Below are positions 46,071 through 54,936 of a DNA stretch of 64,000 nucleotides, piece after piece (position 1 is the stretch's first letter; each line of letters opens with the position of its first letter). The position numbers were made by a program, and so were the translations under genes. This DNA comes from Gammaproteobacteria bacterium (GTDB lineage: Bacteria; Pseudomonadota; Gammaproteobacteria; Ga0077536): assembly GCA_020849475.1 (NCBI GenBank), contig JADLGE010000004.1:1-64000 (forward strand). The letters run 5' to 3'. The notes beneath the pieces are model-generated. The model was not told the origin of the DNA, did not search any database, and saw nothing but the letters and a program-made list of their open reading frames with translations.

Positions 46071-46955
46071 TCACGCCCACTGCCAGCGCAGATACTCACC
46101 GATGCGCGCAATCGCCTGGCGGCCTTCCGGCAGCATGGGATGGAACGCGTGCCACACGTGAATCATGTCGTCCCAGATCTCGAGCGTGCTGTCGACGCCG
46201 GCTGAGCGCGCCGCTTCGTGCAATACCACGGCGTCGTCGAGCAGCACTTCGTCGCGCCCGACATGAATGAGCAGCGGCGGCAGGCCGGCGAGTGAGGCGC
46301 GGTTGGGCGAGGCCAGCGGCGCATGGGCGTCGGCGCCGTTCAGATAGGTACGCGACATCAAGCTGATATCGGCGCTGGTGATCATGGGGTCGGCGGCGGC
46401 GCGGGTGTGGTAGGAGGCATTGCTGCAGGCGAGATCCGACCACGGTGAGAGACACACCGCGCAGCGCGGCAGCGCCACACCGTGGTCGCGCAGCGCAATG
46501 AGCGTGGCCACCGTCAGGCCGCCGCCGGCGGAATCTCCGGCGATGGCGAGGCGTTGGCCCTCACCGCTTTGCGCCAGCAGCCATTCATAGGCTGCCCGCG
46601 CGTCGTCGACCGCGGCCGGGAACGGCGCTTCCGGCGCGAGGCGATAATCGGGCAGCAACACGCGGGCCTGCGCTGCGCGCGACAATTCGCCGGCCAGCGC
46701 GCGATGGGTGTTGGGCGAACCCATCACATAACCGCCGCCGTGCAGATACAGCAACACGCGCGTGGCATCGGCACCGGGCGCGCACAGCCATTCGGCGGCG
46801 CGGCCATTGACCGTCACGGCTTCGACCGCGATGTCGTCGGCGACGCGGAACGCGAGTTTTTCCATCAACGCGCGGCGCTCGGCGATGGTGGTCTCGGCGG
46901 GCAGCGCCTTGGCGCGCAACAGGCCTTTCAGTTTGGTGATTTCGGCGCTGGCCAT
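46071..46955 (-). CDS. Alpha/beta hydrolase of the HSL/GDXG esterase family
   Basis: The 294-residue hydrolase has the oxyanion motif LLYLHGGGYVMGSP, the nucleophile in IAGDSAGGG, a catalytic Asp in HVGRDEVLLDDA and a His in DMIHVWHAFHPM. Such enzymes cleave short acyl esters. The ATG at 46955 has AAGGAA 8 bases upstream; a longer in-frame form to 47054 is Arg/Cys-rich and unlikely. It lies 110 bases upstream of the monooxygenase gene and could hydrolyse its ester product. Confidence 0.92.
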   Translation of the reverse strand: MASAEITKLKGLLRAKALPAETTIAERRALMEKLAFRVADDIAVEAVTVNGRAAEWLCAPGADATRVLLYLHGGGYVMGSPNTHRALAGELSRAAQARVLLPDYRLAPEAPFPAAVDDARAAYEWLLAQSGEGQRLAIAGDSAGGGLTVATLIALRDHGVALPRCAVCLSPWSDLACSNASYHTRAAADPMITSADISLMSRTYLNGADAHAPLASPNRASLAGLPPLLIHVGRDEVLLDDAVVLHEAARSAGVDSTLEIWDDMIHVWHAFHPMLPEGRQAIARIGEYLRWQWA

Positions 46956-47124
46956 GGGGGTCGGTTCCTTGTGGGCGGGTGCAGGGATTACTTTGTTGCA
47001 GCATGAGGAGCGCCGGGCCGGTGTGGCTTGTCCGCGCGCCCTTGTCTGTCGCAATGGAGGGCGAGCACGCTAGCACGCGCACTCGCGGCGCGGCTATTGC
47101 CCGCCCGGGGATGGGCGCGCGCGG

Positions 47125-49974
47125 TCAGGGATGGGCTTGCGGACGGGCAGCCAGGATCTCGCGCACCAGGCGCGGCAGCACGTCGCTGGTTTCGACCTTG
47201 TTCACCAGCGCGCGGATGCGGCCGCTGTCGGCTGCTTCCTGCAGGGCTGGCGTGACATAGCCAGAACTCACCACCACCGGCAGCGTCGGACACAGCTCCG
47301 CGAGTTGGCGTGCGACATCGAGACCCGACAGGCCCGGCATATTGAAATCGGTGATCACCAGATCGAAGTCGCCGGGCGCGCTGCGCACCTGTTCGAGCGC
47401 GAGGCCTGGGTCGGTGGCAATGGTGACGGTGACGTCGTCGTCGGCCACCAGTTCGCGCACCAGCAGCGTCATGGCCGGCTCGTCGTCGATGTACAGCACG
47501 CGGCCGCTGACCTTGTCCGGTAGCGGCCCGCTCGCTGCGTACACCTCATACGCGCGGGTTGTCACGTCGCGCGCCACCGGCAGATGGATACGGAACACCG
47601 TGCCTTCGCCCGGCGTCGATTCGACATTGATGGCGCCGTGGTGGGCGCTGATGATGCCGTGTACCACCGACAGTCCGAGGCCGGTGCCTTCGCCCATGTC
47701 GCGGGTGGTGAAGAACGGCTCGAAGATGCGCGCGCGCGTGACGGCGTCCATGCCGATGCCGTTGTCGCGCACCGACAGGCACAGGTAGTCGCCGGCCTCG
47801 AGGTCGGCGCCGAGCAGGCCTGCCACCGCGGCATCGAGGCTTTGCAGTTCGATGTCCAATTGCACGGCGGCTTCGCGTCCCTGGATGTTGCGCACCGCAT
47901 GCCAGGCGTTGGTGAAGAGATTCATGACGACCTGATGCAACTGCGTGGCGTCCGCCATCACCAGCGGCAGCGTGTCGGGAATATTGGCGACGATGGCGAC
48001 GCCGCTCGGGATGGTGGCGCGCAGCATGTGCAAGGCTTCGCGCGCCACCTGCGTGATGTCTACTGGTTCGAAGCTCAAGGGCCTGCGGCGACTGAAGGCG
48101 AGAATCTGGTCGACCAGCGCCTTGGCGCGTTGCCCGGCCTGTTCGATGTGGGTGAGCTTGTCGGCGAACAGCACCGGATCGTTGCATTGCACACGCGCGA
48201 GCTGCGCGTTGCCCAGGATCACGGTCAAAAGATTATTGAAATCATGGGCGACGCCGCCGGCCAGCGCGCCCAGCGATTCCATCTTCTGCGCTTCACGCAG
48301 CTGCGCTTCCAGCTGGCGCCTTTCAGAAACATCCTGGAAGGTGCCGTACAGCCGTACCAGGCGGCCATTGGTGTCGTACTCGAGATGACCATGGTCATTG
48401 ATATGTTTGACGCTGCCATCGCCGGTCACGATGCGCGCTTCGACTTCGAAGGTGCGGCCTTCGTTGAGCGCGAGCTCGATGTGGCGGTGATAGTTGTCGC
48501 GGTCGTCGGCATGGAAGTAGCGCGCATTGGTCCTGATGCTTGGCACATAGGTGGCCGGGTCCAGCGCGAAAATGCGATACATCTCGTCCGACCACCATAC
48601 CGCGCCGCTCAGCTTGTCGAGACTCCAGGAGCCAATCTTGGCCACGCTCTGCGCTTCGTTGAGGCGCTCGAGCAGCAGGGATTTTTCGCGTTCGCGATAT
48701 TCGGCCAGTTGCTTGGCCGCCATCAAGGCAGTTTCGGCGCGATGCCGCGCTTCGATGTCCGACACCTGGGTCACGTGGTAGAGCGGCCGGCCATCGCGAT
48801 CACGCACCAGCGACACACTGACCCGCACCCAGCGATATTCGCCGCTGCGCATGCGGTAGCGCTTTTCCTGGTGCACCTGGTCGATGTCGCCAGCGTGCAA
48901 TTGACGAATGAGACTCAAGGTCTCGGGCAATTCGTCGGCATGGGTCAGACTCTGGAAATCGGTCGCCAGCATTTCTGCGGCGCTGTAGCCGAGCAACTCG
49001 CACAGCGCGCTGTTGACCTGCAGCCAGCGGCCGTCGGGTTGCACCAGTGCCATGCCGATGGCCGCCGACTGGAAGGCGGTGGTGAAGCGCGCTTCGCTGC
49101 CTTCGAGCCTGGCCTCGGCCTGCTTGTAGGCGTCGATGTCTTCCATCTGCGCGAGCTGATAGAGCGGACGGTTGTCGCTGTCGCGCACCGACGCGACGTT
49201 GACCTTGCACCACACGAAATGCCCGTCGTGATGGCGGTAGCGCTTCTCGAGGGTTTCCGCCGCGACTTCGCCGGTCACCACGCGCTGCTTCACGCGCTGC
49301 GTGGCCGGTTGATCGTCACGGTGGGTCAGGCTGACGACGTCGACGCCCAGCAGTTCGTCCTCACGGTAACCGAGCAGCACGCACAGCGCGCGATTGACCT
49401 TGAGAAAAGCGCCATCGGGCCGCACCAGTGCCATGCCGATGGCCGCCATGTCGAAGGCCACGCGAAAGCGCGCCTCGGACGAGGCGAGTTCGATTTCGGC
49501 GCGCTTCAACGCCGTGATGTCCATGTCGACGCCGACCATGCGCAGCGCCCGGCCGCCGTTGTCGCGCAATACGCGGCCGTGGCTCAGTATCCAGCGCACT
49601 TCGCCATCGGGTTTGAGCATGCGCGCTTCGTGGTGAAACGGCGCATCATCAAGCAAGGCGGCGTCGATGGCGTCCTGCATGGCGGCGCGGTCATCGGGGT
49701 GGATGGCGGCGATGAAGCTCGCGCGTGTCAACACGGTGTGTTCGCGATCGAGCCCGGATACGGCCCATAGACTGTCGGACCACTCCACGCGGTCGGCCGC
49801 GAGATCCCAGTCCCAGGTGCCGAGCTTGGCCGCGCCCATGGCGATTTCCATGCGGTGCTCGCGCTCCGCCAGCGTGCGTTCGAACTGCCGGCGGGCGCGG
49901 GGCAAGAGCACCGCCACCGCGAACGCGAGGCCGGCCAGCAGGCCGGCGGCCGCGGCGAGCAAAGTGCCATTCAT
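47125..49974 (-). CDS. Hybrid sensor histidine kinase with four PAS domains and a receiver
   Basis: The 949-residue protein has one N-terminal hydrophobic segment (about 2-24), four PAS/PAC units (about 43-160, 163-288, 290-413, 440-553), a HisKA domain with the phospho-His at 577 (GGVAHDFNNLL), an HATPase domain (VMNLFTNAWHAV, GDYLCLSVRDNGIGMD, GEGTGLGLSVVHG) and a C-terminal receiver with the phospho-Asp at about 876 (LVITDFNMPG). It probably senses a cytosolic redox or small-molecule signal. No partner regulator gene lies nearby. It may control the hydrolase-monooxygenase genes downstream, but only position suggests that. Confidence 0.93.
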   Translation of the reverse strand: MNGTLLAAAAGLLAGLAFAVAVLLPRARRQFERTLAEREHRMEIAMGAAKLGTWDWDLAADRVEWSDSLWAVSGLDREHTVLTRASFIAAIHPDDRAAMQDAIDAALLDDAPFHHEARMLKPDGEVRWILSHGRVLRDNGGRALRMVGVDMDITALKRAEIELASSEARFRVAFDMAAIGMALVRPDGAFLKVNRALCVLLGYREDELLGVDVVSLTHRDDQPATQRVKQRVVTGEVAAETLEKRYRHHDGHFVWCKVNVASVRDSDNRPLYQLAQMEDIDAYKQAEARLEGSEARFTTAFQSAAIGMALVQPDGRWLQVNSALCELLGYSAAEMLATDFQSLTHADELPETLSLIRQLHAGDIDQVHQEKRYRMRSGEYRWVRVSVSLVRDRDGRPLYHVTQVSDIEARHRAETALMAAKQLAEYREREKSLLLERLNEAQSVAKIGSWSLDKLSGAVWWSDEMYRIFALDPATYVPSIRTNARYFHADDRDNYHRHIELALNEGRTFEVEARIVTGDGSVKHINDHGHLEYDTNGRLVRLYGTFQDVSERRQLEAQLREAQKMESLGALAGGVAHDFNNLLTVILGNAQLARVQCNDPVLFADKLTHIEQAGQRAKALVDQILAFSRRRPLSFEPVDITQVAREALHMLRATIPSGVAIVANIPDTLPLVMADATQLHQVVMNLFTNAWHAVRNIQGREAAVQLDIELQSLDAAVAGLLGADLEAGDYLCLSVRDNGIGMDAVTRARIFEPFFTTRDMGEGTGLGLSVVHGIISAHHGAINVESTPGEGTVFRIHLPVARDVTTRAYEVYAASGPLPDKVSGRVLYIDDEPAMTLLVRELVADDDVTVTIATDPGLALEQVRSAPGDFDLVITDFNMPGLSGLDVARQLAELCPTLPVVVSSGYVTPALQEAADSGRIRALVNKVETSDVLPRLVREILAARPQAHP

Positions 49975-50111
49975 GGCCCTATCCCTGGCGAACAGCGTGA
50001 CGGAAGGTGACCAGACGGCGCATTGCTCCGATTCTCATGCAGACAGGTACTCAAGTATCGGCGAATGACCGGAATTCCGTTAACTAAGAGTAGTCAATTG
50101 CACTGCCGGCG

Positions 50112-50549
50112 GTGTTCGCCATTGCGCCAGGCGCGGGGCCGGGGCTAGCATTCTTGGTATGCGCCATCGGGTTGAATTCAAATGACGCCAGCATTGCCTG
50201 CCTCAAGGCGGCCAGCATGACCTGCTGCGTGGTAGCGCTGGCCCTCGCCATGCAGATCATCGAAGCATGGCGGCGCGTGAAGTCCTGGTTCGGCATTCGG
50301 CCGCGTGAGACGGTCGCCAGCCATGGCTTCGGCACCGTGATGGCAAACTTCGTGACGCGTGTGCGCCATCCCTATGTGCGCTACGCGGTATTCACGGCCT
50401 TGATGCTGGAAGGCGCCTCGGCCGGCGCCTGGGTCTACGGGCATCGCGCCCATGTCGGCAATGAGATTTCGGCGGCGGTATTCGAGTCGACGGGTTTCGC
50501 GCTGGCGCTGTGTGACGGCGATCCGGCGACGGCGGTGCGGCACTGGTGA
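50112..50549 (+). CDS. Hypothetical protein with two hydrophobic segments
   Basis: A 145-codon reading frame with strongly GC-biased third positions and no recognised family. It has hydrophobic stretches near residues 12-20 and 36-48, a basic middle (RRVKSWFGIRPRE) and a small-residue segment around AVFTALMLEGASAGAWVYG. The start is uncertain: GTG at 50112 or ATG at 50217. It occupies the only gene-poor stretch of the window (49975-50663), which otherwise holds repeats; no promoter or ribosome site stands out. Confidence 0.4.
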   Translation: MFAIAPGAGPGLAFLVCAIGLNSNDASIACLKAASMTCCVVALALAMQIIEAWRRVKSWFGIRPRETVASHGFGTVMANFVTRVRHPYVRYAVFTALMLEGASAGAWVYGHRAHVGNEISAAVFESTGFALALCDGDPATAVRHW

Positions 50550-50571
50550 TTGCGGCGCCGCATTTCGAATA

Positions 50572-50638
50572 TCAGACTGAAGTCTGACCCGCAAGCAAGC
50601 AGGGACTGTTCTTCTGTGGGTCGGACTTCAGTCTGACA
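50572..50638. repeat. Inverted doublet of REP-type sequences
   Basis: The left arm (50572-50592, TCAGACTGAAGTCTGACCC) is an inverted copy of the right arm (about 50616-50638, GTGGGTCGGACTTCAGTCTGA), with a 23-base spacer. Each arm is itself palindromic around CAGACT-GA-AGTCTG. This is the layout of a BIME-like REP doublet. The type differs from the GTAGGTGCG repeats. Confidence 0.75.
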
Positions 50639-50645
50639 TTCAAAT

Positions 50646-50666
50646 GTGCGAATGAATTCGCACCTA
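50646..50666. repeat. REP-type palindrome (copy 2) at the gph stop codon
   Basis: GTGCGAAT (50646-50653) and ATTCGCAC (50656-50663) form an inverted repeat around GA; the sequence TGTGCGAATGAATTCGCACC is shared with copy 3 (63349) except for one base. Bases 50664-50666, just beyond the palindrome within the conserved CACCTACAG flank, are the TAG stop of gph. It follows the REP doublet within 10 bases, so this is a repeat cluster. Confidence 0.75.
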
Positions 50667-51335
50667 CAGACCCAACACCCCTAGCAACTCGTGCATCTCG
50701 CCGATCACCGCCTCCGCGCCCTCGGCCTTGAGATCGACCCCGGCGTGATAGCCGAAACTCACGCATATCGCGCGCACGCCGGCGTTCTGCGCGGCGCGCA
50801 AATCAGTCACTGAATCCCCCACCATCACCACCCGCGCGAGCGGCACATCCAGCGTCTCGGCGGCGTGCAGCAGCGGCGCTGGATCCGGCTTCTTGGTCGG
50901 CAGGCTGTCGCCCGACAGGGTCACGGCGAAGCGCTGTGTAAGGCCGGCCGCGGCCAGCAGCGGTGTGGTGAAGCGCGCCGGCTTGTTGGTCACGCAGCCC
51001 AGCGCCCAGCCGGCGGCGGCGAGGCGTGTCAGCACATGCTCGACGCCTGGAAACACCCGCGTGCGGCTGAACACCCGCGGCTGGTAGGCATCGACGAAAT
51101 GCTGGTAGGCGCGCGCATGCAGGGCCGGCTCGGCATCGCCGTCGCGGGTGCCGGTCAGGGCGCGGTGCATGAGGCGTACGGCGCCGTTGCCGATGAGGCC
51201 GCGCACCGTCGCTTCACCGAGCGGCGCGCGGCCACAGGCGCCGAGCGCGATATCGACGGCGTCGGCGATGTCCGGCGCACTGTCGACCAGGGTGCCGTCC
51301 AGATCGAACAGCGCGAGGCCGGCGTGCTCGCTCAT
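50664..51335 (-). CDS. gph: Phosphoglycolate phosphatase
   Basis: The 223-residue HAD hydrolase has the nucleophile motif [15 protein letters not shown], motif II/III residues around [14 protein letters not shown] and the acidic motif [13 protein letters not shown]. It removes phosphate from 2-phosphoglycolate produced in DNA repair. The start overlaps the rpe stop by 4 bases (ATGA), the usual rpe-gph pairing in proteobacteria. Confidence 0.94.
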   Translation of the reverse strand: MSEHAGLALFDLDGTLVDSAPDIADAVDIALGACGRAPLGEATVRGLIGNGAVRLMHRALTGTRDGDAEPALHARAYQHFVDAYQPRVFSRTRVFPGVEHVLTRLAAAGWALGCVTNKPARFTTPLLAAAGLTQRFAVTLSGDSLPTKKPDPAPLLHAAETLDVPLARVVMVGDSVTDLRAAQNAGVRAICVSFGYHAGVDLKAEGAEAVIGEMHELLGVLGL

Positions 51336-52006
51336 GCGCCGGCGGCGATGGCGGCGCGCAGGGCGGCGATTTTCGCGCGGTAATCGCCCTTGCCGAAGAT
51401 GGCTGAACCGGCCACGAAGGTGTCGGCGCCGGCGGCGGCGATGGCGCCGATGTTGTCGGCTTTGACCCCACCGTCGATTTCGAGTCGGATGGGCAGGCCG
51501 CTCGCGTCGATGAGCTCGCGCGCGGCGCGCAGCTTGGGCAGTGCCGAGGGAATGAAGGCCTGGCCGCCAAAGCCCGGGTTGACCGACATCAACAGCACCA
51601 TGTCGATTTTTTCCATCACGTGCTCAAGATAGCTCAAGGGCGTGGCGGGGTTGAACACCAGGCCGGCTTTCAGCCCACGCTCCTTGATGAGCTGCAGGCT
51701 GCGGTCGATGTGAGCACTGGCTTCGGGGTGGAAGGTGATGTAATCGGCGCCGGCGTCGGCGAACTCGCCGATCAGGCGATCCACCGGTGAGACCATGAGA
51801 TGCACGTCGATGGGCGCCTGGATGCCGTAGTCCCGTAGCGCCTTGCACACCATCGGGCCGATGGTGAGGTTGGGCACGAAGTGGTTATCCATGACATCGA
51901 AATGCACGATGTCGGCGCCCGCCGCGAGCACCGCCGCGACCTCTTCGCCGAGGCGCGCGAAATCGGCGGACAGGATCGAGGGCGCGATCAGGGGCTCTTG
52001 CTTCAT
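51332..52006 (-). CDS. rpe: Ribulose-phosphate 3-epimerase
   Basis: The 224-residue TIM-barrel enzyme interconverts ribulose-5-phosphate and xylulose-5-phosphate. Motifs include [51 protein letters not shown] and VDGGV-like [11 protein letters not shown] with the catalytic aspartates. Four-base overlap with gph. With rpiA elsewhere in the window it completes the non-oxidative isomerisation steps. Confidence 0.97.
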   Translation of the reverse strand: MKQEPLIAPSILSADFARLGEEVAAVLAAGADIVHFDVMDNHFVPNLTIGPMVCKALRDYGIQAPIDVHLMVSPVDRLIGEFADAGADYITFHPEASAHIDRSLQLIKERGLKAGLVFNPATPLSYLEHVMEKIDMVLLMSVNPGFGGQAFIPSALPKLRAARELIDASGLPIRLEIDGGVKADNIGAIAAAGADTFVAGSAIFGKGDYRAKIAALRAAIAAGA

Positions 52007-52141
52007 GGTGTTTTCCAGCGTGCGTTAAGGGGGCGAACGGCGGCGGCCGCGGCGCGCCGAACTCTACCCGATAGTCCCCCGCCACGCACCCGCGCACCCA
52101 GCCCGCTCAGGCCGGGCTGGCGCACGGCCGCTATTGGCTGC

Positions 52142-53077
52142 ATGTGCCTCTTGCCGCGCTTACTTTCCGTCGCCCTGTGTTGCTGCCTGCTGATGACGCA
52201 CAGCGCCGCGCTGTGGGCGGCCGACCCACCGCCGGCCGACGCCAAGACCGCCGCCGCCGCCCCGGCAGCGACGGATGGCGCCGCGCCAGCGGCCGATGCC
52301 GCCGTCGCACCGGCCAGCGACAGCGCCGCGCCTGCCGGCGACGCGACCGCCGTGGTCGACAAGGCACTGCCCGCCACGCCCGAGCCCCTGTTGCTGGCGC
52401 GCCTCGAAGCGAAGACCCTGCCCAGCGATTTCATCAAGCTCGGCGACGATGCCGCGCCCATCCTCGCCCGCTACCGCGCCGCCACCAAGCCGCCGGCCAA
52501 GGGCGCGGTGCTGTTCATTCCCGCCCCCGGACGTTTCATCGGTGACGACGCCGTGATCGCCGCCGCGCTCAACGAACTGCCGGTCGGCGGTTGGACGGTG
52601 CTGGCGGTGCAGACTCCCTTGCTGCCCGCCACCGCGACCATGAAACAGTACGAGGACACCCACGACCAGGCACTCGAGCGCGCCAAGAAGGGCCTCGAAT
52701 ATCTTGCCCAGCAGCAGGCGCCGGCGACGGTGGTGGTGGGGCGCGCCGGCAGTGTTGAACTGGCCCGCGAAGTCGCGACGGCCGCCGGTGAAGTGGCGGC
52801 GGTGGCGGCGCTCGGGCCGTGGAGCGGACAGATAGGCGAGAGCAAGCTGCCGCTGCTCGATGTCAGCCCCGCGCGTGAGCGCGTGTCCCTGGCCAGCGCC
52901 GGTGAACGCAAGCAGGAAGCGAGCCGCAGCAAACTCGAAATCTATCGGCAGGTGGTGTTGACCGGCGCTGACCAGCGTTACATCGGCTTCGAGGTCGAGA
53001 TTGCGCGGCGCATCCGCGGCTTCGCCGAGCATCTGCCGCCACCCGGCAAGGGCGCCGCGCCGGCGCCGGGGTCTTGA
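52142..53077 (+). CDS. Exported DUF3530-family (alpha/beta-hydrolase-like) protein
   Basis: The 311-residue protein has a signal peptide with several cysteines (MCLLPRLLSVALCCCLLMTH, cleavage near ALWA). A long Ala/Asp/Pro low-complexity linker follows (about 28-75). The remaining domain (LLARLEAKTLPSDFIKLGDD, GAVLFIPAPGRF, GWTVLAVQTPLL, ATVVVGRAGSVELARE) fits DUF3530, a hydrolase-like fold; a G-x-S nucleophile elbow is replaced by VGRAGS, so activity is uncertain. The ATG at 52142 is used because the signal peptide starts there. Confidence 0.75.
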   Translation: MCLLPRLLSVALCCCLLMTHSAALWAADPPPADAKTAAAAPAATDGAAPAADAAVAPASDSAAPAGDATAVVDKALPATPEPLLLARLEAKTLPSDFIKLGDDAAPILARYRAATKPPAKGAVLFIPAPGRFIGDDAVIAAALNELPVGGWTVLAVQTPLLPATATMKQYEDTHDQALERAKKGLEYLAQQQAPATVVVGRAGSVELAREVATAAGEVAAVAALGPWSGQIGESKLPLLDVSPARERVSLASAGERKQEASRSKLEIYRQVVLTGADQRYIGFEVEIARRIRGFAEHLPPPGKGAAPAPGS

Positions 53078-53084
53078 ATACGCG

Positions 53085-54173
53085 CTAGTTGGTCGGCGTG
53101 CCGCGTTGACGGTGCTGCGCCAGCGCCCAGGCCACGTGTTCGCGCACCAAGGCCGCGGGGTGTTCAGCGCGCGCCGCCAGCGCCGCCAGCACTTCGTCTG
53201 AGGTCGGCGCGTTGCCAAGACCGACCGCGATATTGCGCAGCCACTGGGCGTGGCTAATGCGCCGCAGCGGCGAACCGCGCGTGCGCAGTTCGAACTCCGC
53301 TTCGCTCCACGCGAACAGTTCGACGAGACTCGCGCTGTCCAGGCCATGGCGCGGTGCGAAGTCCGCGACCTGGGTTTTCGCCGCGTATCGGTTCCATGGA
53401 CACACCAGCTGGCAGTCATCACAGCCGAACACGCGATTGCCCATCGCGCTTCGAAATTCTTCCGGTATCGGCGCCGCGCTTTCGATGGTGAGATAAGAGA
53501 TGCAGCGCCGCGCATCGAGCCGATAGGGCGCGACGATGGCGGCGGTCGGGCACACCTCGATGCAGCGCGTGCAACTGCCGCAGTGATCTTTTTCTTCGTC
53601 GCTGCTCGGTGGCAGTTCGAGATCGGTATAGATCTCGCCGAGCAGGAACAGCGAACCATCGAAGCGCGACACGAGGTTGGTGTGTTTGCCTATCCAGCCC
53701 AGGCCGGCGTTGCGCGCCAGCGCGCGTTCCAGCACCGGTGCGCTGTCGCTGAACACGCGGTAGCCAAAAGCGCCGATGAGTGTCGCGAGCTTCCCGGCGA
53801 GCTGTTTCAGGCGTTGGCGTATGGTCTTGTGATAGTCACGGCCGAGCGCATAGCGCGCAATGTAGGCGGTGCCGGGTTCGGCAAGTCGCGCATCGGCCTC
53901 CGCCAGCGATTCCGGCAGGTAATTCATGCGCAGCGAGATCACCGACAGTGTGCCCGGCACCAGCGCCTCGGGCGCGGCGCGCAACAGCGCGCGTTCACGC
54001 ATGTAGCCCATGCTGCCGTGGTATTCGGCCGCCAGCCACGACGCCAGCTCGGCGTTGTCCTGCGCGAGATCGAGGCGCGCCACCGCGCAGCGTTGAAAGC
54101 CGAGTTCGGCTGACCAGCGCGCGAGTTCGGTCAGCGCCGCGGCCACCAGCGCGGCGTGCGCCTCACTCGCCAC
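53085..54173 (-). CDS. queG: Epoxyqueuosine reductase QueG
   Basis: The 362-residue cobalamin and iron-sulfur enzyme makes queuosine from epoxyqueuosine in tRNA. Visible are YHGSMGYMRERALLR near the N-terminus, the active-site region FSDSAPVLERALA, and two [4Fe-4S] motifs (CGSCTRCIEVCP and CDDCQLVCPWN). A C-terminal HEAT-like stretch ends the protein. It overlaps the upstream parA-like gene by 11 bases. queE and queC are at 12742-14110. Confidence 0.95.
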   Translation of the reverse strand: MASEAHAALVAAALTELARWSAELGFQRCAVARLDLAQDNAELASWLAAEYHGSMGYMRERALLRAAPEALVPGTLSVISLRMNYLPESLAEADARLAEPGTAYIARYALGRDYHKTIRQRLKQLAGKLATLIGAFGYRVFSDSAPVLERALARNAGLGWIGKHTNLVSRFDGSLFLLGEIYTDLELPPSSDEEKDHCGSCTRCIEVCPTAAIVAPYRLDARRCISYLTIESAAPIPEEFRSAMGNRVFGCDDCQLVCPWNRYAAKTQVADFAPRHGLDSASLVELFAWSEAEFELRTRGSPLRRISHAQWLRNIAVGLGNAPTSDEVLAALAARAEHPAALVREHVAWALAQHRQRGTPTN

Positions 54174-54936
54174 GCGCTTGCGGCTGACTCATGGCTTCCA
54201 GCCGTTCACTCAAGGCTGCCCACAGCGCGCGAAACGCGCGGCCGCCGGTGCTGTTGTCGGCATAGGCGTTGACCGGTGCGCGATGCTCGCCCATGCGTTC
54301 GATTTCGGCGGCATAGGGAATGTAGCTGCGCAGTAGATCGGGATGGCTGCCGGCGAATTCGATGATCAACTCGCGATGCAGGCTCTTGCGCCGGTCGACC
54401 ATCGAAAAAAACGGCAGGAGGCGCGCATGGCTGTTGGCCTGCGCGGCGCGGAAGGCGGCCAGCTGTTCGTAGGCGCGCAGCGACAGATGGGTCGGGATCA
54501 GCGGCACCAGCAGCACGTCGGCCATGTTGAGAATATTTTCCGAGACCGTCGACATGCTCGGCGCGCTGTCGACGAACACGAGATCGTAGTCGTCCGCCAG
54601 TTCACGCAGCATGCGTTTCAGGCGCAGCGTGCTCTTCTTGTAGTCACGCAGTTCGATATCGAGATTGCGGTAGGAGAAATCCGCCGGAATCAGGTCGAGG
54701 TTGGGGCAATCGGTGGCGCGGATCGCGCGTCCGAGTCCGCGCTTGTCTTCCAGCAGTGCCTGCGCGCCGCCTTCCACGCCGGGCCGCACGCGCAGGTAGA
54801 AACTCGCCGCGCCCTGCGCATCCAGGTCCCACAGCAGGACACGCAGACCGCTGCCGGCGGCGATATAGGCAAGGTTGACCGCACTGGCGGTCTTGCCGAC
54901 TCCGCCCTTGAGATTGTAGGTGGCGATGACTTTCAT
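54163..54936 (-). CDS. ParA/MinD-type positioning ATPase
   Basis: The 257-residue ATPase has the deviant Walker A motif NLKGGVGKTASAVN with the signature lysine, switch I LDAQGAASFYL and switch II/Walker B DYDLVFVDSAPSM. A C-terminal basic stretch could bind DNA non-specifically. No parB or parS site lies nearby, so chromosome partition is unlikely. Its ATG overlaps the stop of the upstream CHAD gene by 4 bases, which marks the CHAD protein as a probable partner or cargo adaptor. Confidence 0.9.
   Translation of the reverse strand: MKVIATYNLKGGVGKTASAVNLAYIAAGSGLRVLLWDLDAQGAASFYLRVRPGVEGGAQALLEDKRGLGRAIRATDCPNLDLIPADFSYRNLDIELRDYKKSTLRLKRMLRELADDYDLVFVDSAPSMSTVSENILNMADVLLVPLIPTHLSLRAYEQLAAFRAAQANSHARLLPFFSMVDRRKSLHRELIIEFAGSHPDLLRSYIPYAAEIERMGEHRAPVNAYADNSTGGRAFRALWAALSERLEAMSQPQARGE

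Noticed and set aside
51881-52141. N-terminal extension of the DUF3530 protein running antisense through rpe
   Set aside because: No family character; a clear signal peptide begins at the ATG at 52142.
54163-54936. Chromosome-partition parA of an origin region
   Set aside because: No parB, parS-like palindrome, gidAB or dnaA nearby; the coupling is to a CHAD gene instead.
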